NCBI RefSeq assembly: GCF_014650995.1
Contig: NZ_BMWA01000002.1
Span: 62,001-126,000, forward strand
DNA from: Streptomyces viridiviolaceus
Lineage (GTDB): Bacteria > Actinomycetota > Actinomycetes > Streptomycetales > Streptomycetaceae
Direction: 5' to 3'
Length of the DNA stretch: 64,000 nt
Numbering within the stretch: position 1 is the stretch's first letter; each line of letters begins with the position of its first letter. The translations under genes were made by a program, and so were the position numbers. Below, piece by piece: positions 8,544-17,269 of this stretch. The notes under the pieces are model-generated. The model was not told the DNA's origin. It saw only the letters and a list, made by a program, of their open reading frames with translations, and did no database searches.

Positions 8544-9095
8544 ATGCACTGCCCCTTCTGCAGGCACCCCGACAGCCGCGTCGTCGACAGCCGTACGACC
8601 GACGACGGCACGTCGATCCGCAGGCGCCGCCAGTGCCCCGACTGCTCCCGTCGTTTCACGACCGTGGAGACGTGCTCGCTCATGGTGGTCAAGCGGTCCG
8701 GGGTCACCGAGCCGTTCAGCCGAACCAAGGTCATCAACGGCGTGCGCAAGGCGTGTCAGGGCCGGCCCGTCACCGAGGACGCGCTCGCCCAGCTCGGCCA
8801 GCGGGTCGAGGAGGCGGTACGGGCCACCGGCAGTGCCGAGCTGACCACCCACGACGTGGGGCTGGCCATACTCGGCCCGTTGCAGGAGCTCGACCTCGTC
8901 GCCTACCTGCGATTCGCCTCCGTGTACCGCGCGTTCGACTCGCTGGAGGACTTCGAGGCCGCCATCGCGGAACTCAGGGAACAGACGGGACATCCCGGCA
9001 AGGACGGCGACGACGCCGATGCGGGGAGCCAGGAAGACGACCGCGGGTCCACGGGGGCGGCACAGGTCCCCGAGCCCGCAGGCGCCGCCGACTGA
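8544..9095 (+). CDS. nrdR: Transcriptional repressor NrdR
   Basis: A 183-residue NrdR, the nucleotide-sensing repressor of ribonucleotide reductase genes. The N-terminal zinc ribbon has CPFC (residues 3-6) and CPDC (about 31-34); the middle is an ATP-cone ([20 protein letters not shown] onward). ATG 8544 was chosen: GAGGAGG lies about 11 bases upstream, while the in-frame TTG at 8535 is too close to it. The C-terminal ~35 residues are a disordered acidic extension. First gene of an operon with nrdJ (166-bp gap). Two NrdR boxes lie about 110-150 bp upstream, consistent with autoregulation. Confidence 0.96.
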   Translation: MHCPFCRHPDSRVVDSRTTDDGTSIRRRRQCPDCSRRFTTVETCSLMVVKRSGVTEPFSRTKVINGVRKACQGRPVTEDALAQLGQRVEEAVRATGSAELTTHDVGLAILGPLQELDLVAYLRFASVYRAFDSLEDFEAAIAELREQTGHPGKDGDDADAGSQEDDRGSTGAAQVPEPAGAAD

Positions 9096-9261
9096 CCGGC
9101 GGGCCGGACCCGGACTTCGGTTCCCGGGCCCGGCCGGGCGGCGGCGAGTGAGAAAGACCTGTTGCGGGCGGAGCGAGAGGTGCCCGCAACACCAGACAGA
9201 ACACCGTGCCACGGGAACATCGGGGCACTTCAGGGCGTTTTCGCCCGTACAGGGAGGCGGC

Positions 9262-12150
9262 ATGACAGAGACGGCGAGCGGTCCGGCACGGAGTTCCCGC
9301 GCGAAGGGCAGCAAGGGCGGCAAGGGACTCCGTGTCGAGCGCGTCCACACGACTCCTGGGGTCCACCCTTATGACGAGGTGGCCTGGGAGCGCCGTGACG
9401 TCGTCATGACCAACTGGCGCGACGGCTCGGTCAACTTCGAGCAGCGCGGCGTCGAGTTCCCCGACTTCTGGTCGGTGAACGCGGTCAACATCGTCACCAG
9501 CAAGTACTTCCGCGGTGCCGTCGGCACCCCGCAGCGCGAGACCAGCCTCAAGCAGCTGATCGACCGCATCGTGAAGACGTACCGGAAGGCCGGCGAGGAC
9601 CACAAGTACTTCGCCTCGCCCGCCGACGCCGAGATCTTCGAGCACGAGCTGGCCTACGCCCTCCTGCACCAGATCTTCAGCTTCAACAGCCCCGTGTGGT
9701 TCAACGTGGGCACGCCCCAGCCGCAGCAGGTCTCCGCCTGCTTCATCCTGTCGGTCGACGACTCCATGGAGTCGATCCTCGACTGGTACAAGGAAGAGGG
9801 CATGATCTTCAAGGGCGGTTCCGGCGCCGGCCTGAACCTGTCCCGGATCCGTTCCTCCAAGGAACTGCTCTCCTCCGGCGGCAACGCCTCCGGCCCGGTC
9901 TCCTTCATGCGCGGCGCCGACGCCTCCGCCGGCACGATCAAGTCCGGTGGCGCCACCCGCCGCGCCGCCAAGATGGTCGTCCTCGACGTGGACCACCCGG
10001 ACATCGAGGACTTCATCGAGACCAAGGTCAAGGAAGAGGAGAAGATCCGTGTCCTGCGCGACGCGGGCTTCGACATGGACCTGGGCGGCGACGACATCAC
10101 GTCCGTCCAGTACCAGAACGCCAACAACTCGGTCCGCGTGAACGACGAGTTCATGAAGTCGGTCGAGCAGGGCGGCCAGTTCGGCCTGCGTGCCCGGATG
10201 ACCGGCGAGGTGATCGAGGAGGTCGACGCCAAGGCGCTCTTCCGCAAGATCGCCGAGGCCGCATGGGCCTGCGCCGACCCCGGCATCCAGTACGACGACA
10301 CCATCAACAACTGGCACACCTGCCCCGAGTCCGGCCGCATCACCGCGTCGAACCCGTGCAGCGAGTACATGCACCTGGACAACACGTCCTGCAACCTGGC
10401 CTCGCTGAACCTCATGAAGTTCCTGAAGGACGACGGTCAGGGCAACCAGTCCTTCGAGACCGAGCGCTTCCAGAAGGTCGTCGAGCTGGTCATCACCGCG
10501 ATGGACATCTCGATCTGCTTCGCGGACTTCCCGACCCAGAAGATCGGTGAGAACACGCGCGCGTTCCGCCAGCTCGGCATCGGCTACGCCAACCTCGGCG
10601 CCCTGCTGATGGCCACCGGCCACGCGTACGACTCCGACGGCGGCCGCGCCCTCGCCGGCGCCATCACCTCCCTGATGACCGGTACGGCCTACCGCCGCTC
10701 CGCCGAGCTCGCCGCGGTCGTCGGCCCGTACGACGGCTACGCCCGCAACGCCGACGCCCACCAGCGCGTCATGAAGCAGCACTCCGACGCCAACGGCACG
10801 GCCGTCCGCATGGACGACCTGGACACGCCGGTGTGGGCCGCGGCCACCGAGGCCTGGCAGGACGTGCTGCGCCTCGGCGAGAAGAACGGCTTCCGCAACT
10901 CCCAGGCATCCGTCCTCGCCCCGACCGGCACCATCGGTCTGGCGATGTCCTGCGACACCACCGGTGTCGAGCCCGACCTGGCGCTGGTCAAGTTCAAGAA
11001 GCTGGTCGGCGGCGGCTCGATGCAGATCGTCAACGGCACCGTTCCGCAGGCCCTGCGCCGCCTGGGCTACCAGGAGGAGCAGATCGAGGCGATCGTCGCT
11101 CACATCGCCGACAACGGCAACGTGATCGACGCCCCCGGACTCAAGCACGAGCACTACGAGGTGTTCGACTGCGCCATGGGCGAGCGCGCCATCTCCCCGA
11201 TGGGCCACGTCCGCATGATGGCCGCCATCCAGCCCTGGATCTCCGGCGCCATCTCCAAGACGGTCAACATGCCGGAGACGGCGACCGTCGAGGAGGTCGA
11301 GGAGATCTACTTCGAGGCATGGAAGCTGGGCGTCAAGGCGCTCGCGATCTACCGCGACAACTGCAAGGTCGGCCAGCCGCTCTCCGCCAAGAAGAAGGAC
11401 TCCGCGGAGGAGAAGGCCGAGGAGCCCGCCGCCGTCGAGGCCAAGGTAGAGAAGGTCGTCGAGTACCGCCCGGTCCGCAAGCGCCTCCCGAAGGGACGTC
11501 CCGGCATCACCACCTCCTTCACCGTCGGTGGCGCCGAGGGCTACATGACCGCCAACTCCTACCCGGACGACGGTCTCGGCGAGGTCTTCCTGAAGATGTC
11601 CAAGCAGGGCTCGACCCTGGCGGGCATGATGGACGCCTTCTCGATCGCGGTCTCCGTCGGCCTCCAGTACGGCGTGCCGCTGGAGACGTACGTCTCGAAG
11701 TTCACGAACATGCGCTTCGAGCCCGCCGGCATGACGGACGACCCGGACGTGCGGATGGCGCAGTCGATCGTCGACTACATCTTCCGCCGCCTGGCGCTGG
11801 ACTTCCTGCCCTTCGAGACGCGCTCCGCGCTCGGCATCCACTCCGCCGAGGAGCGCCAGCGTCACCTGGAGACGGGTTCGTACGAGCCCGCCGACGACGA
11901 GGTCGACGTCGAGGGCCTGGCCCAGTCGGCGCCGCGCGCCCAGGAGCTGAAGGCCGTCGCCACGCCGAAGGCCGAGGTCGAGGTGGCCAAGCCCGCTCCG
12001 AAGCAGGCGCACACCAGCGCCGAGCTGGTGGAGATGCAGCTGGGCATCCAGGCCGACGCCCCGCTGTGCTTCTCCTGCGGTACGAAGATGCAGCGGGCAG
12101 GCTCCTGCTACATCTGCGAGGGCTGCGGCTCGACCAGCGGCTGCAGCTGA
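9262..12150 (+). CDS. nrdJ: Class II (adenosylcobalamin-dependent) ribonucleotide reductase
   Basis: A 962-residue oxygen-independent RNR that reduces ribonucleotides using coenzyme B12. Motifs seen: VSACFILSVDDSMESI (cysteine near residue 163), NPCSEYMHLDNTSCNLASLN (near 366, containing the active-site cysteine and glutamate), LAPTGTIG, and a C-terminal CFSCGTKMQRAGSCYICEGC zinc-ribbon/redox tail. A Lys/Glu-rich hinge around residues 710-735 separates the barrel from the C-terminal part. ATG 9262 has AGGGAGG upstream; earlier in-frame codons overlap nothing useful. Cotranscribed with nrdR and predicted to be repressed by it. No B12 riboswitch was recognised upstream; in Streptomyces that element sits before the class I operon instead. 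Confidence 0.97.
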   Translation: MTETASGPARSSRAKGSKGGKGLRVERVHTTPGVHPYDEVAWERRDVVMTNWRDGSVNFEQRGVEFPDFWSVNAVNIVTSKYFRGAVGTPQRETSLKQLIDRIVKTYRKAGEDHKYFASPADAEIFEHELAYALLHQIFSFNSPVWFNVGTPQPQQVSACFILSVDDSMESILDWYKEEGMIFKGGSGAGLNLSRIRSSKELLSSGGNASGPVSFMRGADASAGTIKSGGATRRAAKMVVLDVDHPDIEDFIETKVKEEEKIRVLRDAGFDMDLGGDDITSVQYQNANNSVRVNDEFMKSVEQGGQFGLRARMTGEVIEEVDAKALFRKIAEAAWACADPGIQYDDTINNWHTCPESGRITASNPCSEYMHLDNTSCNLASLNLMKFLKDDGQGNQSFETERFQKVVELVITAMDISICFADFPTQKIGENTRAFRQLGIGYANLGALLMATGHAYDSDGGRALAGAITSLMTGTAYRRSAELAAVVGPYDGYARNADAHQRVMKQHSDANGTAVRMDDLDTPVWAAATEAWQDVLRLGEKNGFRNSQASVLAPTGTIGLAMSCDTTGVEPDLALVKFKKLVGGGSMQIVNGTVPQALRRLGYQEEQIEAIVAHIADNGNVIDAPGLKHEHYEVFDCAMGERAISPMGHVRMMAAIQPWISGAISKTVNMPETATVEEVEEIYFEAWKLGVKALAIYRDNCKVGQPLSAKKKDSAEEKAEEPAAVEAKVEKVVEYRPVRKRLPKGRPGITTSFTVGGAEGYMTANSYPDDGLGEVFLKMSKQGSTLAGMMDAFSIAVSVGLQYGVPLETYVSKFTNMRFEPAGMTDDPDVRMAQSIVDYIFRRLALDFLPFETRSALGIHSAEERQRHLETGSYEPADDEVDVEGLAQSAPRAQELKAVATPKAEVEVAKPAPKQAHTSAELVEMQLGIQADAPLCFSCGTKMQRAGSCYICEGCGSTSGCS

Positions 12151-12174
12151 CCCGCAGCCACTGAAGTGCGCTGA

Positions 12175-12201
12175 AGGGCGCCGGCCTCGTGCCGGCGCCC
12201 T
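12175..12201 (+). terminator. nrdJ terminator
   Basis: A perfect 10-bp stem GGGCGCCGGC/GCCGGCGCCC with a CTCGT loop, flanked by A and TTT, 25 bp after the nrdJ stop. It also faces the convergent TerD-like gene. Confidence 0.85.
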
Positions 12202-12252
12202 TTGGCGTCCCTCCGGTCCTCGCCCGGGACTTTCCCGTGCGGGCCGCGGGAC

Positions 12253-12786
12253 TCAGGGCCGGCGCAGCACACCCATGGACCTGGTGAAGGTCGCCGGATC
12301 GCCCTCGAAGCCGTGGACGCCGGCGTGGAACGCCCACGCACCCGTCTCGTCCCGGACGAACTCCGCGACCGTCGCCGCCGTCGCCCCGGGGACACCTCCG
12401 AAGTCGTCCTCGGCCAGATCGGCGTAGCCCTCACGGATGCGCAGGCCCGGCCCGGTCACATCGGCGAAGGTGCGCTCCCCGGAGCGCTGCTGGATGGCGA
12501 CACCGACCACCACGCGCGCGTACCGGGCGTCCAGCCGGTCGAGTTCCAGCGTCATGACCTCGTCGTAGCCGAAGCCCTTGCCGTCCTTGCTGTCCCGGTT
12601 GAGGTAGATCGTGCCGTCGGGGGAGCGGCTGTCGAAGTGCACCACGTAAGAGGGATCGCCGTACGGATCGCTCGCCGGATACGTTCCGGCGACGAGATCC
12701 AGATCGGCGGGTGGCTGCCCGGCCGGACTCGGATCCCACCTCAGTGCGACCTCGACCTTGCGGATCCCCTTGCTGAGGGCGTTCAC
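12253..12786 (-). CDS. TerD-family calcium-binding stress protein
   Basis: A 177-residue TerD-domain protein. Family motifs: VEVALRWDPS at the start, ADLDLVAG, and DSKDGKGFGYDEV near residue 67, whose acidic residues form the calcium site. TerD-like proteins are abundant in Streptomyces and linked to tellurite/stress responses and cell-surface or calcium signalling. Start is GTG 12786 with GGGAAGGGGAAG upstream. It stands alone, convergent with nrdJ and divergent from the next gene; no ter gene cluster is present, so its specific role is unknown. Confidence 0.88.
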   Translation of the reverse strand: MNALSKGIRKVEVALRWDPSPAGQPPADLDLVAGTYPASDPYGDPSYVVHFDSRSPDGTIYLNRDSKDGKGFGYDEVMTLELDRLDARYARVVVGVAIQQRSGERTFADVTGPGLRIREGYADLAEDDFGGVPGATAATVAEFVRDETGAWAFHAGVHGFEGDPATFTRSMGVLRRP

Positions 12787-12931
12787 AGACTTCCCCTTCC
12801 CCGGTCACCCGCCCTGCCCGTCCACGCCAACTGCCGAGCAGCGACGGCCGGTTGTCCATCCTGCCACGGGGCGGGGTCCCGTACGGGAAAGCGGTCCGCC
12901 GGAGAGTGACCGGCGCCACGCTCCGTGGCCT

Positions 12932-12937
12932 TACCAT
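12932..12937 (+). promoter_or_regulatory. -10 element TACCAT, leaderless start
   Basis: TACCAT ends six bases before GTG 12944 and there is no ribosome-binding site, the layout of a leaderless transcript. Confidence 0.55.
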
Positions 12938-12943
12938 GGCGCG

Positions 12944-13549
12944 GTGCTGGTCAAGTGGATTCGCTGCACCGTGGTGGACCGCCGCGGTTTCGAGCGGGGG
13001 CAGCGGAAGTGGGCGGGGCTTCTGGGAGAGCCGGGGTTTCGCGGGCAGGGCGGTGGCTGGAGCCGGGGGCGGCCGGACGTGGCGCATGTCTTCGCGTTCT
13101 GGGAGAGCCGTGCCTTCTACGACTCCTTCATGGCCCGTTCCCACGACCGGCTCGCCTCGGCCCAGTCGGGCACCTTCAAGGACGCGCAGGTCAGACTCTT
13201 CGATCACCGTTTCGACGTGAAGACCGGCTTCGAACCGCGCTTCACGGACGCCGATCTGGTGCGGGTGGCGCTCTGTCGTGTCCACGAGGCACGGGCCGAG
13301 CACTACGTGCTGATGCAGGAGAAGGTCTGGAACCCCGCGATGGCCGGCTCGCCCGGCATGATCCGCGGGCTGTTCGGCGAGGCGCCGGGGAACGAGTACC
13401 TGGTGCTGTCGATGTGGCGATCGGCCGCCGAGCACGGCAAGTACCGCACCGAGCGGGTGGAGCGGCTCGCCCTTCGTGCCCAGACCGAGGCCGACATCGC
13501 GGCTCTCACGGGGGACATCGTGGAGCTGGAGCCCGCCTGGACCGTCTGA
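12944..13549 (+). CDS. DUF4937/YdbC-like domain protein
   Basis: A 201-residue protein beginning LVKWIRCTVVDRRGF and running through WAGLLGEPGFRGQGGGW, HVFAFWESRAFYDSFMARSHD and a second half FDVKTGFEPRF...EKVWNPAMAGSPGM. It resembles Bacillus YdbC/DUF4937 proteins, which look like a duplicated ferredoxin-like (dimeric alpha-beta barrel) fold. Function is not established. Start GTG 12944 is favoured by homologue-like N-terminus and by a TACCAT -10 element six bases upstream, implying leaderless translation. Transcribed with or just before the phosphatase gene (106-bp gap). Confidence 0.75.
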   Translation: MLVKWIRCTVVDRRGFERGQRKWAGLLGEPGFRGQGGGWSRGRPDVAHVFAFWESRAFYDSFMARSHDRLASAQSGTFKDAQVRLFDHRFDVKTGFEPRFTDADLVRVALCRVHEARAEHYVLMQEKVWNPAMAGSPGMIRGLFGEAPGNEYLVLSMWRSAAEHGKYRTERVERLALRAQTEADIAALTGDIVELEPAWTV

Positions 13550-13655
13550 TCTCCCCACCGGCCGGCCGGGGCCGACGTGAGGAATCCGTGTGACCTACGC
13601 CGTACGGCGCCCGTACGAGTCCTCGGTTCGGGCCCGGGCGATCTAGGGTTCTTGC

Positions 13656-14315
13656 ATGGCACGACCACGGCGCATCGTCCTTGTCCGGCATGGCGAGTCG
13701 ACGGGCAACATCGACGACACCGTGTACGAGCGGGAGCCCGACCACGCACTGGCCCTGACCGAGCGGGGCCTGCGGCAGGCGGAGGAGACGGGGAAGAGAC
13801 TGCGCGAGCTGTTCGGCCGAGAGCGCGTCAGCGTCTACGTCTCCCCCTACCGCCGGACGCACGAGACGCTGCGCGCCTTCCGTCTCGAGCCCGAGCTGAT
13901 ACGCATCCGGGAGGAACCCCGGCTGCGTGAGCAGGACTGGGGAAACTGGCAGGACTGCGACGACGTACGCCTGCAGAAGGCCTACCGCGACGCCTACGGT
14001 CACTTCTTCTACCGCTTCGCCCAGGGCGAGTCCGGCGCCGACGTCTACGACCGGGTCGGCGGCTTCCTGGAGAGCCTGTTCCGCAGTTTCGAGGCCCCGG
14101 ACCATCCGCCGAACGTCCTCCTGGTGACCCACGGTCTGGCCATGCGGCTGTTCTGCATGCGGTGGTTCCACTGGACGGTCGCGGAGTTCGAGTCGCTGTC
14201 GAACCCGGGGAACGGGGAGATGCGGATGCTCGTTCTGGGTGAGGACGGCAAGTACACCCTTGACCGGCCCTTCGCGCGTTGGCGAGATCCGGAACCGTAC
14301 GGGATCACCGGCTAG
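13656..14315 (+). CDS. Histidine phosphatase / phosphoglycerate mutase-like protein
   Basis: A 219-residue member of the histidine phosphatase superfamily. The catalytic RHGES is at residues 10-14, the second conserved arginine in SPYRRTHETL near 66, LREQDWGNW near 91, and the second histidine in VTHGLAMR near 152. Families with this layout are cofactor-dependent phosphoglycerate mutases or broad phosphatases; the sequence alone does not choose, but the RHGES and LREQDWG pattern is phosphatase-like. TAGGGT at 13644-13649 lies six bases before the ATG (leaderless). Only 12 bp separate it from the next gene, so they form an operon. Confidence 0.88.
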   Translation: MARPRRIVLVRHGESTGNIDDTVYEREPDHALALTERGLRQAEETGKRLRELFGRERVSVYVSPYRRTHETLRAFRLEPELIRIREEPRLREQDWGNWQDCDDVRLQKAYRDAYGHFFYRFAQGESGADVYDRVGGFLESLFRSFEAPDHPPNVLLVTHGLAMRLFCMRWFHWTVAEFESLSNPGNGEMRMLVLGEDGKYTLDRPFARWRDPEPYGITG

Positions 14316-14327
14316 AGTGGCAGGGCG

Positions 14328-15233
14328 ATGACCGCTCATTCACCTACCGACGGGCGCCTGGACCGCGCCATGGCCAGCCTGCGCGGACTCTCGGTCGGCG
14401 ACGCGCTGGGCTCACAGTTCTTCGTGCCGGCGAACTACCCACTGCTGAAGCGCCGCGAGCTGCCCCCCGGATCGTGGCAGTGGACGGACGACACGGAGAT
14501 GGCCTGCTCCGTGGTGGCCGTGCTGGCCGCCCACCACCGCATCGACCAGGACGCGCTGGCGCATTCCTTCGCCGAGCACCACGACTTCGACCGGGGCTAC
14601 GGTCCCGCGGTCAACAGGCTGCTGCGACTGGTCCGCGAAGGCGGCGACTGGCGTGAGCTCGCCGCCCAGCTGTTCAACGGCCAGGGTTCCTGGGGCAACG
14701 GTGCCGCGATGCGCATCGCGCCCCTGGGTGCCTGGTACGCGGACGACCCCGAGCAGGCGACGCACCAGGCCGAGATCTCGGCCTACCCCACGCACCAGCA
14801 CCGGGAGGCGGTGGTCGGCGCCATGGCCGTCGCCGCGGCTGCCGCCCTGGCCGCGGCGCCCGACGGTCCGCCCGCCCCGGAGGCGCTTCTCGACGGGGTG
14901 ATCGGGCTGGTACCGAAAAGTGCCGTCGGCGCCGGTCTGCGACGGGCCCGGGACATGCTCGACTACGGCGACGCGGTCACGGTCGCGGCCGTACTGGGCT
15001 GTGGCAGGCGTACGACCGCCCACGACACGGTCCCCTTCGCCCTCTGGTCCGCCGCGCGGGCCCTCGGTGACTACGAGCAAGCCTTCTGGACGACCGCCCA
15101 GGTCGGCGGGGACGTGGACACGACCTGCGCCATCGTGGGCGGGGTCATCGCCTCGGGCAAGGCGGGGGCGCCGCCGGCCGAGTGGGTGGGGCGGACCGAG
15201 GCCTTGCCCGGCTGGATGTCTGCGGCCGTCTGA
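14328..15233 (+). CDS. ADP-ribosylglycohydrolase family protein
   Basis: A 301-residue DraG/ARH-family hydrolase, expected to remove ADP-ribose from proteins or small molecules. Metal-binding motifs are intact: GDALGSQF near residue 24, WTDDTEMA near 50, and the C-terminal GGDVDTTCAIVGGVIAS near 262. It sits 12 bp after the histidine phosphatase. A TAGAGT hexamer at 14313-14318 spans that gene's stop codon and could provide a second promoter. Target substrate is unknown. Confidence 0.9.
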   Translation: MTAHSPTDGRLDRAMASLRGLSVGDALGSQFFVPANYPLLKRRELPPGSWQWTDDTEMACSVVAVLAAHHRIDQDALAHSFAEHHDFDRGYGPAVNRLLRLVREGGDWRELAAQLFNGQGSWGNGAAMRIAPLGAWYADDPEQATHQAEISAYPTHQHREAVVGAMAVAAAAALAAAPDGPPAPEALLDGVIGLVPKSAVGAGLRRARDMLDYGDAVTVAAVLGCGRRTTAHDTVPFALWSAARALGDYEQAFWTTAQVGGDVDTTCAIVGGVIASGKAGAPPAEWVGRTEALPGWMSAAV

Positions 15234-15339
15234 TCCCTGTTCGAGACTCTCCGTGCCCAGTGGGAACTCTGTGTGACCGTCGGCTCGTTGTCGTGGCATC
15301 CGCTGTGCGAGGTGTGAGGCCGCGCGCGGAGTACGGGAG

Positions 15340-15480
15340 CGTCACGAGGAGGTGGCCATGGGCGTTCCGCTGGTTCTGGTCGTCCTGCTGGTCGGCGCGC
15401 TGATCGTCTGCGCTGTCGTCCCGCGCTCACGTCCTCGCGGCAGCGGGCCGGCGCGCGCGGTCGCGGGTCGGTGGGGGAGA
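15340..15480 (+). other. Possible small membrane-protein start without a stop codon
   Basis: A strong GAGGAGG site at 15346-15352 precedes ATG 15358, which opens on a hydrophobic segment (GVPLVLVVLLVGALIVCAVV) followed by basic residues, the look of a single-pass small membrane protein. The frame, however, stays open through the entire opposite-strand efflux gene to 17703. Either the reading is fortuitous or an indel has removed its stop. Not called as a gene. Confidence 0.3.
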
Positions 15481-15481
15481 C

Positions 15482-15510
15482 GCCGACGGGGCGCCGTGAC
15501 GCCCGTCGGC
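15482..15510. terminator. Bidirectional hairpin before the efflux gene end
   Basis: GCCGACGGG (15482-15490) pairs with CCCGTCGGC (15502-15510), an 11-base loop between, located just past the MFS stop codon and downstream of the ADP-ribosylglycohydrolase. Confidence 0.65.
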
Positions 15511-15540
15511 GAGCCCGGACCGACCCGCGGTGCGGCCTAC

Positions 15541-17088
15541 TCAGCCCATGCCGGGTCCGGCCGAGCCGGAGAGGGCTTCCAGGTCGCTCTTGCGGACCCG
15601 GATCACCAGCCAGGCGGTGGCGAGTGCCAGGACGGCCATCGCGGCAGCCGGGATGAAGGCCGCCGAGATCCCCTGCGCCAGGACCTCGTGCCCCCAGGGC
15701 GCGGGCAGTTGGTGCGTCCTGGCGAACTCCGCCTGCTGCTCCGGCGAGCTGTTGGCGAGGAAGTCCGGCAGCTGCTTCTCCGCCTCGTCCCTGCTCGCCG
15801 TGCCGAAGACGGTCGTCAGGATGGCCAGGCCGATCGATCCGCCCACCTGCTGTGTGGCGTTGAGCAGTCCGGACGCGGCACCCGCCTCGTGCTGGGCGAC
15901 CCCGGAGACCGCGGTGAGCGTCAGGGTCACGAAGTTCAGTCCCATGCCGAAGCCGAAGATCAGCATCGGTCCGAGCACGCCGCCGACGTAGGAGCTGTCG
16001 GAGCTGATGAGGGCCTGCCAGGCCAGTCCCACCGCCGCGAGCGCGGAGCCCACGAGCATGAACGGCTTGGGGCCGAACACGGGCAGGAACCGTTGCGACA
16101 GACCGGCGCCGAGCGCGATGACCACCGTGACCGGCAGGAAGGCGAGGCCGGCCTCGATCGGGCTGTAGCCCAGCACGTTCTGGACGAACAGCACGATGTA
16201 GAAGAACATGCCGAACATCGCCGCGGCCAGGCTCAGCATGATCACGTACGTGCCGGAGCGGTTGCGGTCCGCGAACATCCTCAGCGGGGTGATCGGTTCC
16301 TTGGCCCGCGACTCGATGAACGTGAAGGCCAGCAGCAGGACCACTGCGGCGCCGAAGGACCCGATGGTCAGGTTGTCCCGCCAGCCCTCGTCCGCGGCGC
16401 GGATGAAGCCGTAGACGAGGGATGCCATACCCGCCGTCGAGGTCACCGCCCCGGCGATGTCGAAGCGACCGGAGTGCCGCTCGGACTCGCTGATGTAGAG
16501 CGGCGTGAGCACAGCGATCAGCACGCCGATCGGCACGTTGACGAAGAGCACCCATCGCCAGTCGAGCCACTCGGTGAGCATGCCGCCTGCGAGCAGACCG
16601 ATGGCGCCACCGCCTGCGGAGACGGCCGCGAAGACCCCGAAGGCCCGGTTCCGCTCCGGCCCCTCGGGAAACGTGGTGGTGATCAGCGCGAGCGATGTGG
16701 GCGACGCGATCGCGCCGCCCACGCCCTGAAGGACGCGTGCGGCCAGCAGCTGCCAGGGTTCCTGTGCGAATCCGCCGAGCAGCGAGGCGAGGGTGAACAG
16801 CAGGATGCCGGTCATGAAGACCCGGCGCCGGCCGAGGATGTCACCGGCTCGGCCGCCGAGCAGCAGCAGGCCGCCGAAGGTGAGCGTGTAGGCGCTGACG
16901 ACCCACGTGAGGTCGGTGGTGCTGAACTTGAGTGCGTCTTGAATGTGCGGGAGAGCGATGTTCACAATCGTCGCGTCGAGTACCACCATGAGTTGGCAGG
17001 CTGCGATGACCGTGAGCGCTATGCCGGGATGCCCGTCCCGGCGGGCCGCACCTGGTTTCTGGTCTTTGAGCAACGGAGAGGTTGTCAC
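15541..17088 (-). CDS. MFS drug efflux transporter, DHA2 (14-TM) family
   Basis: A 515-residue integral membrane protein of the drug:H+ antiporter-2 type. It opens with LTVIAACQLMVVLDATIVNIALPHIQDAL (motif D1), then WVVSAYTLTFGGLLLLGGR and GRRRVFMTG (motif A), and has about 14 hydrophobic segments. The short cytosolic C-terminus ends GSAGPGMG. It is divergent from a TetR regulator, and two near-identical palindromic operators lie between them, so expression is probably induced by a TetR ligand that the pump exports. Start is GTG 17088. The natural substrate is unknown. Confidence 0.93.
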   Translation of the reverse strand: MTTSPLLKDQKPGAARRDGHPGIALTVIAACQLMVVLDATIVNIALPHIQDALKFSTTDLTWVVSAYTLTFGGLLLLGGRAGDILGRRRVFMTGILLFTLASLLGGFAQEPWQLLAARVLQGVGGAIASPTSLALITTTFPEGPERNRAFGVFAAVSAGGGAIGLLAGGMLTEWLDWRWVLFVNVPIGVLIAVLTPLYISESERHSGRFDIAGAVTSTAGMASLVYGFIRAADEGWRDNLTIGSFGAAVVLLLAFTFIESRAKEPITPLRMFADRNRSGTYVIMLSLAAAMFGMFFYIVLFVQNVLGYSPIEAGLAFLPVTVVIALGAGLSQRFLPVFGPKPFMLVGSALAAVGLAWQALISSDSSYVGGVLGPMLIFGFGMGLNFVTLTLTAVSGVAQHEAGAASGLLNATQQVGGSIGLAILTTVFGTASRDEAEKQLPDFLANSSPEQQAEFARTHQLPAPWGHEVLAQGISAAFIPAAAMAVLALATAWLVIRVRKSDLEALSGSAGPGMG

Positions 17089-17111
17089 TATGGGTCCCCC
17101 AGAAATGGCTT

Positions 17112-17131
17112 AGTGAACGCTCGCGTTCACT
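17112..17131. promoter_or_regulatory. TetR operator 1
   Basis: AGTGAACGCTCGCGTTCACT, 8-bp arms with a 4-base centre, 24 bp before the efflux start codon. A minus-strand TTGACG (17141-17136) just beyond it is a good -35, so a bound repressor would cover the spacer and -10. Confidence 0.8.
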
Positions 17132-17159
17132 GTCGCGTCAACGGTAGTGACTCCCCGAC

Positions 17160-17179
17160 AGTGAACGCAAGCGTTCACT
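17160..17179. promoter_or_regulatory. TetR operator 2
   Basis: AGTGAACGCAAGCGTTCACT, 9-bp arms around AA; same half-site AGTGAACGC as operator 1 and 48 bp from it centre to centre. Confidence 0.8.
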
Positions 17180-17269
17180 TGTGCCGTCGTCGCGTGCCCG
17201 TCCCCCGTTGTGGCCGCGCGGCGCGTCTTCCCCGGAATCCCCGCTCTTCTGTTCCCTGGAGACATCCGA

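Noticed and set aside
8974..12012. 1012-codon open frame antisense to nrdJ
   Set aside because: Low-complexity Gly/Asp/Leu/Arg/Val-rich composition typical of the reverse frame of a GC-rich gene; nrdJ motifs are unambiguous.
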